From Akebia trifoliata (taxonomy: Eukaryota; Streptophyta; Magnoliopsida; Ranunculales; Lardizabalaceae), in assembly GCA_017979445.1 (NCBI GenBank), contig CM030708.1, positions 29,297,613 to 29,361,612 of the forward strand: DNA of 64,000 nucleotides, given 5' to 3'. The notes beneath the pieces were generated by a model. The model saw nothing but the letters and a program-made list of their open reading frames with translations, did not search any database and was not told the DNA's origin. Below, piece by piece: positions 25,101-37,097 of this stretch. How positions within the stretch are numbered: position 1 is the first letter of the stretch; each line of letters starts with the position of its first letter. The position numbers were made by a program, and so were the translations under genes.

Positions 25101-27526
25101 TCATAATAAAAGCTGGGAGGGAAAATTTGGGATGTCTTCATTTCCTTGAGATTTTCCCCACAATTCATGGATGCAAAACTCATCAACACATACACATATA
25201 TGCATTGAAATCCAGAAAATGCTTGTAAATCTAGAAAAAATGGAGAGGAGCACCAAAAAAATGAGAGACAATTGTTTGGGGTGTCGGTTTGCTTTTCATT
25301 TTTGGCTTGAATCTTGGATCTCAATGGACATTGCCTTTTTGACGTCTAAGAGGCGGCTCTGGAGTCTTACACGTTTTTTTTTTGATAAGTAAGAGTCTTT
25401 CACATTTTGCCGTGTGTTGGGAGATTTGGACGGAGAGAAATAATCGAATCTTTAAAGGAAAAGAGCACCATGTTCAAGAGATTATACTCTCTATCTTGGG
25501 CCTTTCGTTCTTTTTGTATAAGGTATTTAAAGAGGTTGAAGGAGTCTTCTTTAAGGACTTTGTAGGTTGATGGGATTGGTTTTGCTTTATGGATAGCAAT
25601 TAGTTACTATTTGTAATCAGCTTGCGGTTTGGCCTGTTACCTCGACCGGCCTTTTTCTCTTAAAAATTCTACTTATTAAAAAAAATTTGTTGATGAGGTT
25701 CATCACCTTAAGACAATATCTTCGTGCTATAGAGAGAGACAGTTCATCATTTTCAGGTTATTACAAGCATTAAATTACAAATTGTGCCATTGTGGTCTCT
25801 AGGACCTCATTAGTACCTTTGTTGTCCTGTTTTGGGCATCTTCTTCCCTCCCTTTCCTTTTTCCTCCTCTTCCTATTTTCTTTGTCGGAGATGACGTCTT
25901 TTATTGAAAAATTCCCCTACCAAAAATCAGGGACAACTCTCATTCGTTGAACCTTTCTTTCTTTTTTCTTTTTTTTTTTGGCAAATACTAACTCTTTCAT
26001 TTTGGTTGGAGTCCTTGTCCACTCAACTTCCTTACTAGATTAACCCAATTAATTCCATATTTATTAGTTATGCCTCTTGTCCACTCAACTATCTTAGGAT
26101 ACATGCCAGTCTACCCCAAGATTTGTGTAAGTAGACATGGGAATTAAATTGGGTTAACCTCTGGACACTAAAAATCTAGTACATTGCCTAGAATAGGCAA
26201 AAAGCAAGTAAATTGGAAATAATAGGTAAAAAGTGTTTAAAAACAATTCTCATATGTTTTAAAGTCTCAATCATGAGCCAACTAACAAAAATTTATTTCT
26301 TCTTTTAATGTGTCACTAGCAAAACATCTATAGCTGTAGAAGTTCACAAAGTTGTAGGCATAGACACATTACAAATTTTATTTTTTTGATAAATGACACA
26401 TTACAACTATGAAAAGTTTGAGGGATAAACTCATGTCAAACTAGAACTTCATCACAATCATTCTATGGATGTGAAGAAGAAAACAAACAATAATTTCTGG
26501 AATATTTGTTGTATGGGGCCTGCATCATGCATATAAGCATATCATTGTGCCTCATTGGGGTAAAGTATCATTTGCGGTGTGTTGGACCATCTGGAAAGAG
26601 AAGAGTTGACGGGAAAGAGAATTTCAGAGGTCTCACGCTTCTTGAGTTTAGGGGGATTTTCTTTGAAGACTCTTTTTAAATGGGACCTATCATGAGCCGA
26701 GTCTGGTAGTTCTCTTGTATGATGTTATATTTTGTATTGGAGGCCTCCTTGGCACCCCCTTCATTATTTTTTTTCCATTGAATGAAATTGCTCTTTATTC
26801 ATTAAAAAGAAAAATCTAGTGCACTGTGGCCTTCTTTTCCACAGACGTCATATGTTCAGGCCCCAATTCATTAAGCAGGCCTAAATCTCTAGAGTTGGAA
26901 CTGTTTGTAAAGTTGGAGTTTCCTTGTCATTGAGGCTTGGATTACCGTGCATGGGTTTTGCTGAAACTGACAGAGATCTGTTTATAGAGAGTTTGATTTT
27001 CAGCAAGAATGTCACTAGATTTGGTTATGATGATCAGGCCCTAAAGATCTTATATTTTCTAGAGTTAGAGTGGTAGTATTGCAGATGAGTCAAGAGATGT
27101 TATCACAAGTAGTAGGATCCTCATGTTTGTCCATCTTTCTCTCTAGAGTTAGAGAGGTAGTATTGAAGATGAATCAAGAGATGCTATTTACGAACGTGGA
27201 TTGGATCTCTGTATAACATAATTATCTAGAGGAGATCCATCTAATGTGGTAAAAAAGCGTGTGCCCGCCCTCCTTAGGTGCCCTTTTTGGTAAATGATTG
27301 TGCATTTTTGTTTGTTAGTTTATATTTCTATTTGTAGTCCGAATGAAGCATTTGTAGTGTTTTGATACAGTCGGGGTTAAACAATGTCACTCTTTTTGTC
27401 AAGCAGGTGAGAGAGATAACTCGAGTTTTCGAGGTAGTCAATGGTGAATTATCCTATGTTGTTCAAATGGCTACTAATTTGATTAGTCTTCAACCCCATC
27501 TGAAAGCCTTGCTTAAGAAGATCTGA
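22151..27526 (+). CDS. Nitrobindin (DUF1794 / THAP4-like heme-binding beta-barrel)
   Basis: Four exons encode 155 residues: 22151-22288, 22393-22533, 24171-24239 and 27407-27526. All borders are GT-AG and phase 0. The protein starts MTAPLHPAIVPLSYLLGTWRG and carries the family blocks EGGFPTI, YGEELNFSHSGK, PMHAESGYWRP, STGLVEVQKGTY and LQPHLKALL. Plant nitrobindin is a small ten-stranded barrel that binds ferric heme and nitric oxide. The expected proximal heme histidine is His147 (in QPHLKA) and the pocket histidine is His65 (in MHAESG); both are present. It is slightly shorter at the N-terminus than the Arabidopsis protein. Introns 2 and 3 (1.6 and 3.2 kb) are long and hold SINE, LINE and duplicated sequence. 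The copy looks intact. Confidence 0.92.
22830..22923 (-). mobile_element. tRNA-derived SINE remnant (nitrobindin intron 2)
   Basis: On the minus strand an A-box-like TAGCTTAGTTGGTAAAG is followed at typical distance by a B-box-like GTGTTCAAAACC. The same GGTGCCA(A)GCTAGCTTAGTT start recurs at 44890 on the minus strand. Confidence 0.55.
24441..24834. repeat. Direct duplication of ~197 bp in nitrobindin intron 3
   Basis: Two adjacent, highly similar copies start CATAACTCCTTG at 24441 and at 24638. They differ at only a few positions, so the duplication is fairly recent. Confidence 0.85.
25382..25690 (+). mobile_element. LINE 3' end fragment in nitrobindin intron 3
   Basis: The reading CWEIWTERNNRIFKGK is typical of the C-terminus of plant LINE reverse transcriptase proteins (W-x-I-W-x-E-R-N-x-R-I-F). 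It is followed by a short trailer and an A-rich end. Only the 3' end is present, as is usual for 5'-truncated LINE copies. Confidence 0.6.
26563..26815 (+). mobile_element. Second LINE 3' end fragment in nitrobindin intron 3
   Basis: A decayed CWTIWKE motif is followed by about 200 bp and an A-rich tail (TTCATTAAAAAGAAAAA). This is the same LINE C-terminal pattern as at 25.4 kb, but more broken. Confidence 0.45.
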
Positions 27527-29176
27527 TGTAGCTCTTTCCCACTGTTATCGACACGCAAACAGATATTGCAGTAATATAATATTGGCTGAATTGATAAATT
27601 GATTGCTCAAGCTGTTGATATCCTGCCATTGAATGAGTGTTATCTCCATTTTAGAGTCTTTGGTCAACAATATCTTTCATATTTATTTATATTGCTACTG
27701 CGACTAAGCTGAAAGATGAAACAAACTGGGGCTTTTTTTTTTTTACTAATTTTATTTATTTTTCTTTCATCTGTTCTATTAATTTTTTTTTTAATACCAT
27801 TCAAAAATTATCTTGGAGAAATGGTATCTATTCTTTCACGTTTTGGTGAATATTTTCAAGTTGATGACAGAAAGCATGACATCATATTCTTTCATCTACA
27901 CGATAGAAAACAAGATTACAAGACCCCACTCTTTTTATCCTTCACATAAAAAGTGGTAGGGATTCAATTTCTTTACTATCGCAATAGTCTGACAAAAATA
28001 TTTTCAATTTGTTCTTGATCACCATGGTAGGTGCAGAGAACCATAGATCATTATCTTCAGGTTACACAAGAGAAAAAGATCTATGATTCTATGCACTCGC
28101 CACGTCGATCGAGTAGAGACCGAGTGAAAAATTTTGAGTCAATTATCATTAGTCTTTCCTCTGCTCTTTATTTTCAATAATATCCTTCTAACTTTATTGT
28201 ATTTTCTCTTGTACTCCTTTAACTCTTAGAGAGGATGCAAACTTGAATAGATTAATGAAAAATGATGTTACAAGTCTTGAGGTTTATCTTCTCGAAGATG
28301 ATGAGGGTATTTAGGTAATTTTATATTAATCTATGCACTTGTCACGTTGATTGATTAAAGATCGAATGAAAATTTTCGAGTTAGATTATCATTAATCTTT
28401 CTTCTGCTTTTTCTTTTTAATAATACCTTGTCAACTTTATTGCATTTTCTCTTGTACTCCTTTAACCCTAGAGAGGATGCAAACTTAAACTTAAGTAGAT
28501 TAATGAAAAATGATGTTACAAGTCCTGAGGTTTATCTTCTCAAAGATGTTGAGGGTATTTAGGTAATTTTATATTAATCTATAAAAAAGATTGTAGTCAA
28601 GGGATATGTCATCAGTTTGATAACATAGGAGGGTATCTCAATAATTCACGAAACGTGGGGGGCATGTCATCATTTTGTTAACATTAGGCCACGTGTCATC
28701 TAAAGGATGCGTTTTCCCAAATTTGGAAGCGGGCGGCCCGCTTAAAATCGGATTCAAACTTCGCGCACGCACTCTCTAAACCAAAGTATCGAACGCAGAT
28801 TTGCTGTTGATCAGTGAGGGTGTTAAGCTATTAAAGCAACAGAAAACTGCCATGTGTCCATTAGAAGTACAGTTGTTCGTTGGACGGTAAAGGAAAGTCT
28901 TAAGAAATCATAGATGAACACGTGGCAATTTGCAATGACTCGAAGGACCATCCATCAAATTTTGTTGTAGACATAAGGATGACAACATACTCAGGCTGAC
29001 GACAACACTGCCTTCTTTCAGTCTCTCTGTCACACCTCACTCTTCAGGGTTCAGACACATTGACTGTGTGAAACTGAAAGAGCTCGACATTGAATGTGTG
29101 AACCATCAAATTCTTACAAAACTAACTGAATTTTTTTTTCTCAAACTCGATCGATTTCTAAGGACTCATCTTAAAA
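27527..29176. other. Intergenic region with a ~245-bp direct duplication
   Basis: No gene is seen. Two copies of a ~245-bp unit lie at 28091-28332 and 28333-28582, each starting ATGCACT and ending TTTATATTAATCTAT. The last 400 bp are the likely promoter and leader of the SUVH gene; they hold a CACGTGGC G-box-like site at about 28919. Confidence 0.6.
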
Positions 29177-31102
29177 ATGGGATCTTTAATCCCATTTCAA
29201 GACCTAAATGTCTTCCCTCACCCCATCATTTCTCCCAAAATCGAACCCAAGCTCGAACCTTTCGATGAACAACAGCAACCCTACTTCTCAAACCCTAACT
29301 CTAATTCTCTACAAGAATCTGCCCCTTTTCCAGAGATCAATGCTGAAGAAAACGAAGTTTATTCTGAATTCTTCCGAATATCTGAGCTTTTCAGGTCTGC
29401 ATTCGCCAATAAATCACATAGTTACGAAGACCTGGAGGTCTTAAATCCTGATTCACTCTCAATCATCGTTCCTCCAGTTCAGGATCGAACCACGAGTTCT
29501 TCAATTGTAGTTAAGAAATTGAAGAACGATCGGTCGGCTGAGATGGTTAGGGTTTCTGCTCTTGGAATTGAGGATCAGAGATACTATAGGGATTTCGTGA
29601 GGAGAACAAGGTTACTCTATGAATCTCTGAGAATTTTTTCGATCCAAGAACAAGGAAGCCGAATAAGATTTGGGACTGGGAGGATGAGAGTGAGAGCGGA
29701 TTTAAAAGCTGGATCTCTGATGAAAGATCGAGGTCTTTGGCTGAATCGAGATAAGAGAATTATCGGTTCGATCCCTGGGATTTTCATTGGTGATATATTC
29801 TTCTTTCGGATGGAATTGTGCGTTCTTGGATTGCATGGTCAGGGTCAGGCTGGAATTGACTATGTTCCAGCTAGTCGGTGTGTGAACGGTGAGCCAATCG
29901 CGACGAGCATTATTGTTTCGGGTGGGTATGAGGACGACGAGGATGCCGGGGATGTGATCGTTTATACTGGCCATGGTGGGCAAGTTAGGAATTCGGTGAG
30001 GCAATGTGTTCATCAGAAGCTTGAAGGTGGCAATCTTGCGTTGGAACGAAGCATGTATTATGGAATCGAGATAAGAGTGATTCGGGGGTTACCACACGAT
30101 GGGCGCCCTTCAGCTAAGGTTTACGTGTACGATGGTCTTTATAGGGTTGTTGATTCTTGGTTTGATATCGGAAAATCGGGTTTTGGTGTGTATAAGTATA
30201 AGCTTGTGAGAATGGCTGATCAACTTGAAATGGGGACTTCTGCTTTTAAATTTGCTGCGGATTTAAGGTCTAATCCTTTATCTGTTAGACCGTTTGGTTA
30301 TTTGAGTTTTGATGTTTCCATGGGAAAGGAAAATTCGAAAGTTTCATTGTTTAATGACATTGATTCTGATCGAGATCCAATGCTGTTTGAGTATATTGTA
30401 AGGCCTGTGTACCCTCCTTTAATGTTTCCACAAATGAGTAATTGTACATGGTGTGATTGTGTTTCTGGTTGTTCTGATGATTGTTATTGTGCTAAAAAAA
30501 ATGGAGGTGAGTTTGCTTATGATCATAACGGAGTTCTCTTGAGAGGGAGACCGTTGATATTTGAATGTGGAAGGTTTTGTCGTTGTCCTCCAAGTTGTCG
30601 GAATCGTGTGAGCCAAAAAGGGTTGACTCATCAATTAGAAGTGTTCAGGTCTAGGGAGACGGGTTGGGGAGTTAGGGCATTGAATCTGATTCCTGCTGGT
30701 ACTTTTATTTGTGAGTACTCTGGCTTGGTTCTTACTAAGCAACAAGCAGAAGTGCTAACAATGAATGGTGATAGTTTGGTTTATCCAAATCGGTTTCCTG
30801 AACGTTGGGTGGAATATGGGGATATATCTCAAGTTTTCCCCGAATTTTTACGGCCTTCACATCCCTCGATTCCACCATTGGATTTTGCGATGGATGTGTC
30901 TAGAATGAGGAATGTGGCTTGCTATTTCAGCCATAGTTCAAGCCCTAATGTCTTTGTGCAATTTGTATTATATGATCACCATAACGTATCGTATCCTCAT
31001 CTTATGCTCTTTGCAATGGAGAACATCCCACCTTTGAGAGAGCTCAGCCTTGATTATGGAATGGATGACGAAGGAATGGGGAAGCTAGCTCTTTGCAACT
31101 AA
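29177..31102 (+). CDS. SUVH9: SUVH9/SUVH2-type SRA-SET protein
   Basis: An intact single-exon gene of 641 residues. The N-terminus (MGSLIPFQDL) is followed by the conserved DQRYYRDFVRRTRLLYESLR block. An SRA/YDG domain lies at about 194-342 (GSIPGIFIGDIFFFR, SGGYEDD, GKSGFGVYKY). Pre-SET cysteines lie at about 423-480 (CTWCDCVSGC, CRCPPSC) and a SET domain at about 486-628. The protein ends at LALCN with no post-SET cysteine cluster, a hallmark of the SUVH2/SUVH9 pair. In the SET domain the usual NHSCxPN reads SHSSSPN, and the YDYG-type motif reads LSLDYG. SUVH2 and SUVH9 bind methylated DNA through the SRA domain and help recruit RNA polymerase V in RNA-directed DNA methylation; they are thought to lack methyltransferase activity. 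The intronless structure fits the family. Whether this is the 2 or 9 copy cannot be told. Confidence 0.93.
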   Translation: MGSLIPFQDLNVFPHPIISPKIEPKLEPFDEQQQPYFSNPNSNSLQESAPFPEINAEENEVYSEFFRISELFRSAFANKSHSYEDLEVLNPDSLSIIVPPVQDRTTSSSIVVKKLKNDRSAEMVRVSALGIEDQRYYRDFVRRTRLLYESLRIFSIQEQGSRIRFGTGRMRVRADLKAGSLMKDRGLWLNRDKRIIGSIPGIFIGDIFFFRMELCVLGLHGQGQAGIDYVPASRCVNGEPIATSIIVSGGYEDDEDAGDVIVYTGHGGQVRNSVRQCVHQKLEGGNLALERSMYYGIEIRVIRGLPHDGRPSAKVYVYDGLYRVVDSWFDIGKSGFGVYKYKLVRMADQLEMGTSAFKFAADLRSNPLSVRPFGYLSFDVSMGKENSKVSLFNDIDSDRDPMLFEYIVRPVYPPLMFPQMSNCTWCDCVSGCSDDCYCAKKNGGEFAYDHNGVLLRGRPLIFECGRFCRCPPSCRNRVSQKGLTHQLEVFRSRETGWGVRALNLIPAGTFICEYSGLVLTKQQAEVLTMNGDSLVYPNRFPERWVEYGDISQVFPEFLRPSHPSIPPLDFAMDVSRMRNVACYFSHSSSPNVFVQFVLYDHHNVSYPHLMLFAMENIPPLRELSLDYGMDDEGMGKLALCN

Positions 31103-34100
31103 AGAATTTTGCAGAGGTGGTAGAATTATAATCTTTTTTGACATGTTCTTTTGAGCCCATGATGCTTGGAGCAGCATCACTTCCTCTTCTTGGTAACACT
31201 TAATCTCTTCTGCTACGTGTGTTACCTTTCTGTCTTTTTTATTGATTTTAATGGCTAAATGCCATATCTTTCGCTTGAATTTTAGTATTTTTGTAAGACA
31301 AAGAAATGTAAGTAACAAAATTTTGTTTTTGCTGTTTGTGCTTCATTTCTTTTGTGGTTTTGCTTGTTATCCATGTACGAACACTTTTCCATAGTTTTGT
31401 TTGTGTGTTATAGATGATTGTGGATCTTTTGAATTTGTTGTTTGTCACTTTTTTAATGTCCACATGACCCTCTAATGTTTCTTGGAATTTTATCTAACAT
31501 TTGGTTTTCTTATCACAATTTGTGTAAAATGTCTAAAGCCCTTAGTGTTCTCATGTGTTCTTTTGTGCTCATTCTTGGTTTTATCTTTTTGTCTCCATTA
31601 TCTGGACTAAGTTTCTATGTAAATAATACAGGATCTCGTTATGGTAAATTTTAAGAAAAAACTGGGATAAATTGAAGAATTTATCTAAGTAGCATCAATA
31701 AGATGTTATCTGGAACAATAATGGTGTTCAACCAATTTGAGATAGTCAATCTACTCCCCCAAAAGAGTTTTCAAATTATTTTTTAGATGATTCCTTCATA
31801 AAGAGATTTTCTTGTCTAAAGAGTTAAAAGAATGCTAATGGAGATATACCAAGCATAAGAGTCCTTATAGGAGTCCTCTATGAGTATAAAGAATGGAAAA
31901 CCTAAATAGCTGGATGTATGGTCACATGCCATCCATTGTTTGATTCTAATCATGTGGAGATGGTTGTTTGGATTTGGGTGCCTCACACTTCCCCCCCTTT
32001 CAATTAATCCTTATCCCAAGGGTTGAAATCTTCTTGTTGGATGGAAATTTTAATTTTTTCGTTAGAATTTGGGTGTTTGATGGAACCTTGTTTTCGTTTT
32101 CTAAAATCCCAATAGGGAGGGAGGGAGGTTTCTATGTGTCTTAAGTAAGCAATTATTAACTATAAGGCAAAGGTATGTACACACACATGGAACACTAAAA
32201 TTCTACATGGCAATTCCATTATGCATTATGGAAACACTGTTACTAAACTCATAGTTGCGAACAATAGATCTCTCTAAAAATAGACAAAGTCATGTATCAT
32301 TATTGCAGAGGGAGGGAGGGAGTTTCTATATGTCTTAAGTAAGCAATTACTAGTTATAAGGCAAAGGTTTGTACACACACTTAGAAATACTGCAAAATTC
32401 TACACGGCAATCCCATTATGCATTATGGAGACAATTTTACTAAACTCATAGTTGCAAACAATAGATCTCTCTAAAAAAATAGAAAAAGTCATGTATAATT
32501 ATTGCATAGTAAAAATAAACTGGTTTTTAACTCTCAGTAATATCCTCAATTCCTCAATCTTTTGAATTGCATGTGTGTCCCTGCATTTCTTGTCATCTAT
32601 TTTGTTAGTATAAATGCCCATTAGTTTTAACCGCACTGTACTGTAGATTTAGAACAAAACCAAAAACACATGCTCCATGTTTTAATTCAAATAGATAAGA
32701 TTTAAATTGTAAGATACATTTGCAAATCATAGGATGTTTATCTAACAAGGAATAACAATAATATTCAGTTGTTGGGGCTAAGATTTGTCACTTTTGCTGT
32801 ACTCTTGTACTCTATTCAGAAGTGTAATGTAGATGGTGACAAGTATTCATGATCTCTTCTTGGTACCATACCTGCATTCATATATGGTTTGTAATCCTGT
32901 GATTGAAATTCTCTCATCATTGCTCCGTTTTCAGTTTTTTTTCCCTTTTGCAGATGAGACTCTTACTATCTATGAAGAACAGTTTGAGACTCGGACCAGA
33001 ATTTTTCTGATGCAGAATATGTTACCTAGAAAGCAGATCCGAGATGCATGACAATTGCTACCATTTAATGCTTCGGTGCACTATTTTTATATACAGGCTT
33101 ATAGTTTTCACTTTGATACTAACAATCGAATGCAACTGGGATATGGAAGGTCCACTGATGTTGAGAAGAAGGGTACCCAGCGAAGAAAACAATGTGCGTT
33201 GCCTGAAGGCATTTACCTTTTTGGGCACTTATGTAAACACCGTGACACACTAATCTACTTTTTGAAGGAAATTTTTTATGTTTGCCCGTGTTTAGTACAT
33301 GGAATGCATGCAACTCTTGTGTCCATCCAACCATGATTACTCTTGCCGAACTTGGACACAGAAACAACTTGTATGGAAAGCATTGCATGTGCAGAGAAAT
33401 GCATAAATGAGAGCTAATGTTGTTCACCCCTAAATTGTTCTACTCTTGTTTAGATTCATACCGGTTTGCATGGAACAAAGACGAAAGCTGTCATGGTGTT
33501 TTTTGTATAAAAGTTCCAAGGCACACGTACGGGTAGACCCTAACTATAATATGCCATCCTCATTTTCTCTGATTCCAAAAACTAATGCAATCACTACCAT
33601 CCTTTCTGTGTAATTTCTGAAGTTGCAAACATATTTAATAATAATTCCAATTGTTTGTGACCTAGATTTTGGCTTTAACATTGACAGTAGTTGTCCACAA
33701 GTATCTGATTCCAATTTAGTGGGAGCGCTGATTAAGAAATTCCAATGGAACATAAACTTTGCTTGTGTTTGAGGGAAATCCAACACCCAGACTATTTAAA
33801 TGAGGCAAGGAAATAAAGTAGACAAACCATGGACAGTTTTGTAGACAAAAAAGGGGGAAAATGCCTTTGAAGATATCAGTCTCTTAAGGTTCATGTCTCC
33901 AGAGGAGCGATCATGTAAATTTGGAGGGTACAAATGTTGGGGCAGCGAGAAGTATCCACCACAGCCCAACAGGTGAATCCCACAACTGTTTTAGCATTAA
34001 CATTTACATAAACAACAGTGTTCAAGGTGTAAACAACTTCATTTTGTTGGGGAGTTAGGTCTTCTTGGGAGATCCCGGAGTTAACTTGTCCTTCAGAGAT

Positions 34101-36179
34101 CTAAACTTGACGAAAGGATCCTTGAAGAAGAAGAAGAATAGGAAGAGGAAGAACAAGGAGTTATGGTTTGTTGAGCTAGGATTTTTTGTTTTCCTGGTTT
34201 TTATAATGAGTCTGCTCCTGTTGCTATTGTTGTTTTAGCACTCATTTGATTGGGTTGAAAAATAAATAAATAAACATTTTTAACTCTTAAACGATACATT
34301 CTTCGAGATTTATAGCGAGCACATTGTGTATGATGAGTTGAAGCTCTTGGAGTTGGGACATTACAGTCTTCCCATCCCTCATTTTAAATTCTAAAACAAC
34401 TTCCAATTACGATCTTTTTTGACTCTGCATCTTCAGTGTTGTAATTCTTTTTCAGTTTTTTTTTCACAGGTCCTTAGCAGTTTCAAATACATAATAAACA
34501 TATTAAATGATGGAAAAACAAATTCATACAAAGATAATTCTTGTCTTCCCATTTCTGTTCTGAATCAAAAAAATTTGGTTCATATTTTTTAAAGATGGAT
34601 TTTGTTTGGGTCAAAAAGGTCACCAAGTTCAAAGTAGTGATGTAGAATCTTATCTTTTGCTTCCATCTCTTAAAGTTATGTTCATAAATTCTTCTCAATT
34701 AAATTAAATTTAAATACTAATTATTATCTTAAAATTTTGAATATCAACTAATTTAGTTGGTAAAGTCTATAGGTATTAATATCATAGACCTTGATTTTAA
34801 GTTAGTTAAAGTTATTTTCTGGATTTAATCGTAAAAGACAGTTTATATTCTTATTAATATATTTTTCCATCATATATCAGCTTGTTCTAGTAGGTGTCAT
34901 TTCTAAATACATGTATATTACAAAAATTAGGATTTATACATGATTTAATTTTTTTTATAATTATTTTAAAATATAATTTTAATAGACAATCTAATTTTTA
35001 TCATGTAATATATTATACAAATTTCTTTTAATTAACTAAAGTGATTTTGTACATAAAATAATAAAAAATATATTTTTTATAATTTCAGTAAGTTAAAATT
35101 CTAACTAACGTGGTTATAACATTTCGTGGGATTGAAATTTTACTCCTTTTGACGACAATGACTTTGATAATTGTGAGGTTAAATATAAAAGTGAGGGCAT
35201 TTTCAGCCTTCCAAAATTTTGGTGTAATGTAATAGTAAAGATGTGTCGATGTAACATTAACTAATTACTAATTACTTCAAGCTCCCCAGAATTCTCTTTA
35301 ATGTACAATACCTAGATCCATTTGGAACATTTCTAACAGTACAACCATGAAGATAAAATTTGTTGTTTATCGTAGATATGTAAAAAACCATCTACTGTTG
35401 GTACTGTATCTCATTATTGGAGCATTGAGAATCACTAAACACATTTTCTTGAAACATGGTGTCCCTCCTTACATGTAGTGTTTCACATCATTTGTTTTGA
35501 GGATTTTACCTTTGAGAGAGTCTCAGACAACCCTTACTGAATTTTAATGCCTAGACATATGAGGCCCCGACCGGCACATGTGCTTCATGTTAAACTTCTT
35601 TGACAAAGACTACTTGTTGAAACTTATCTCAATAGTTGGGCTTCTATGTGTATTCTGATCTTATATATTTCGTTGATACTTATCTCAAGGAGAAATCTTG
35701 ATCATCATTTCACACTTATAAGATCAGGATCGTGTGCTCTTTATTTTTCAATCATTTATCGTGACTCGTGAGTCAACATAAATTAAAATTTTTTGAGTGT
35801 TAATTAATGTGAATTTACATCAACAATACTCACTTTACATAAACTCATGTTCAAATTAATATGGTATAACAAAACCCAACTAAAGACAGTATCCAATTTT
35901 AATGTGTAAAAAATTTATTTCGAGAGATTGGTGTGTTATAGTAAATATTAGAGTATTATTTACACCCCAATTTCTTAAATTATTTATCACACCCCAATTA
36001 AAGATTAAATCACACTCTTCAAACATTACCAAGGATGATCTCAAATTATAATCTCAACGTTACAAAACATTATATTATAAAATTCCTTCAAAGAATTTCA
36101 TTAGTTATTTACAATTATTTTCTTTATTTTTTTTAATTAGGATGTAAAAGTAAATTTGGGGTGCCAATATCAGCTCTCT
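31103..36179. other. Intergenic region, no supported gene
   Basis: The first few hundred bases are the SUVH 3' side. A direct duplication of ~195 bp lies at 32115-32308 and 32309-32507, each copy starting with a GGGAGGGAGG run. A TTTTGCAG acceptor followed by a 98-base open stretch (32954-33051) looks exon-like but has no partners. A possible SINE relic (TTTAGTTGGTAAAGTC) lies near 34753. The rest is AT-rich, with no motif I can name. Confidence 0.5.
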
Positions 36180-36754
36180 TTCCTTTTCATAGAAAACAGA
36201 GGTTCACATGGTTGAACGTTTGATGTACCAATACTGTAAAAAACGATAATTTGATTCTAGTAAAAAAATCGTTTTTATTTGTTCCGCGTCCACCGGTGTA
36301 ACCGACAGAAGTAAGCGGCGCACGATTCTAAAATGCGCCAGACTGTCAGCTTAGTTTTCAACTTTACATACACACCCAACTCACCTCTTCTTCTGCGTCC
36401 ATGAACAGAGAGAAAAAACGAAGAATTCCAGACTCTATAGATAACTTTGACTGATTTGATTCTATGTAAGTTATCTTTTTCATCGATTTCTCTTCAATTT
36501 AGTGAACGTTATTGAGCAGATCGTATCGAATACTTTTCTGTATTTTTTTTTTTTTTGGGTGAATTTTATAGCTAGTTTCGCTTGGATTCGGTGGTTTTCT
36601 AGTTTAATTTGAGTTCTTTGTTTATTTATTATCCTTCTTTTTAATCTTAGATTTTGTCCGAAAATGAGGGTTCGAATCAAGTATGGTTTGATCTGTTGTG
36701 TCTCCAGCTGGTTTTTGTGGATAGGTGATAAAGATTAGGGTTAGGGTTTCACAT

Positions 36755-37097
36755 TTCAAACCATTTTGGATTGGGAATTTGTGATAGTTTGATCCTGCTT
36801 TGGTGAGATCTTTTTGTAAGGATAGGTTTTCGTTGTAATTGATGGGCGGCTATCTGTTTGTTTAAAATGCCTCCTGATCAAATGGATGTTTCATGAAAAT
36901 TAAGGTTTTTTTTTTTTTTTTCTTTCAATTTTCAATCCATTTTGTGATTTTGGGTTGAGAATTGTGATAGTTTGATCCTTCTTTGGTGGGATCATTCTGT
37001 AAGATTAGGTTTTCGTAGTGATCGATCAGCCGTTATCTGTTTGTTTGAAAATTGATGAGACGTCGCTTGCCAGTGAGCATACCTTCTGATCAAATGG
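36755..37097 (+). repeat. Duplicated leader segment upstream of MUR3
   Basis: Two similar ~130-bp segments (about 36755-36887 and 36935-37097) share GTGATAGTTTGATCCT, TAGGTTTTCGT and TATCTGTTTGTTT, then CTGATCAAATGGA. The second copy runs into the first codons of MUR3, so the gene's start region was duplicated into its own leader. Confidence 0.7.
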
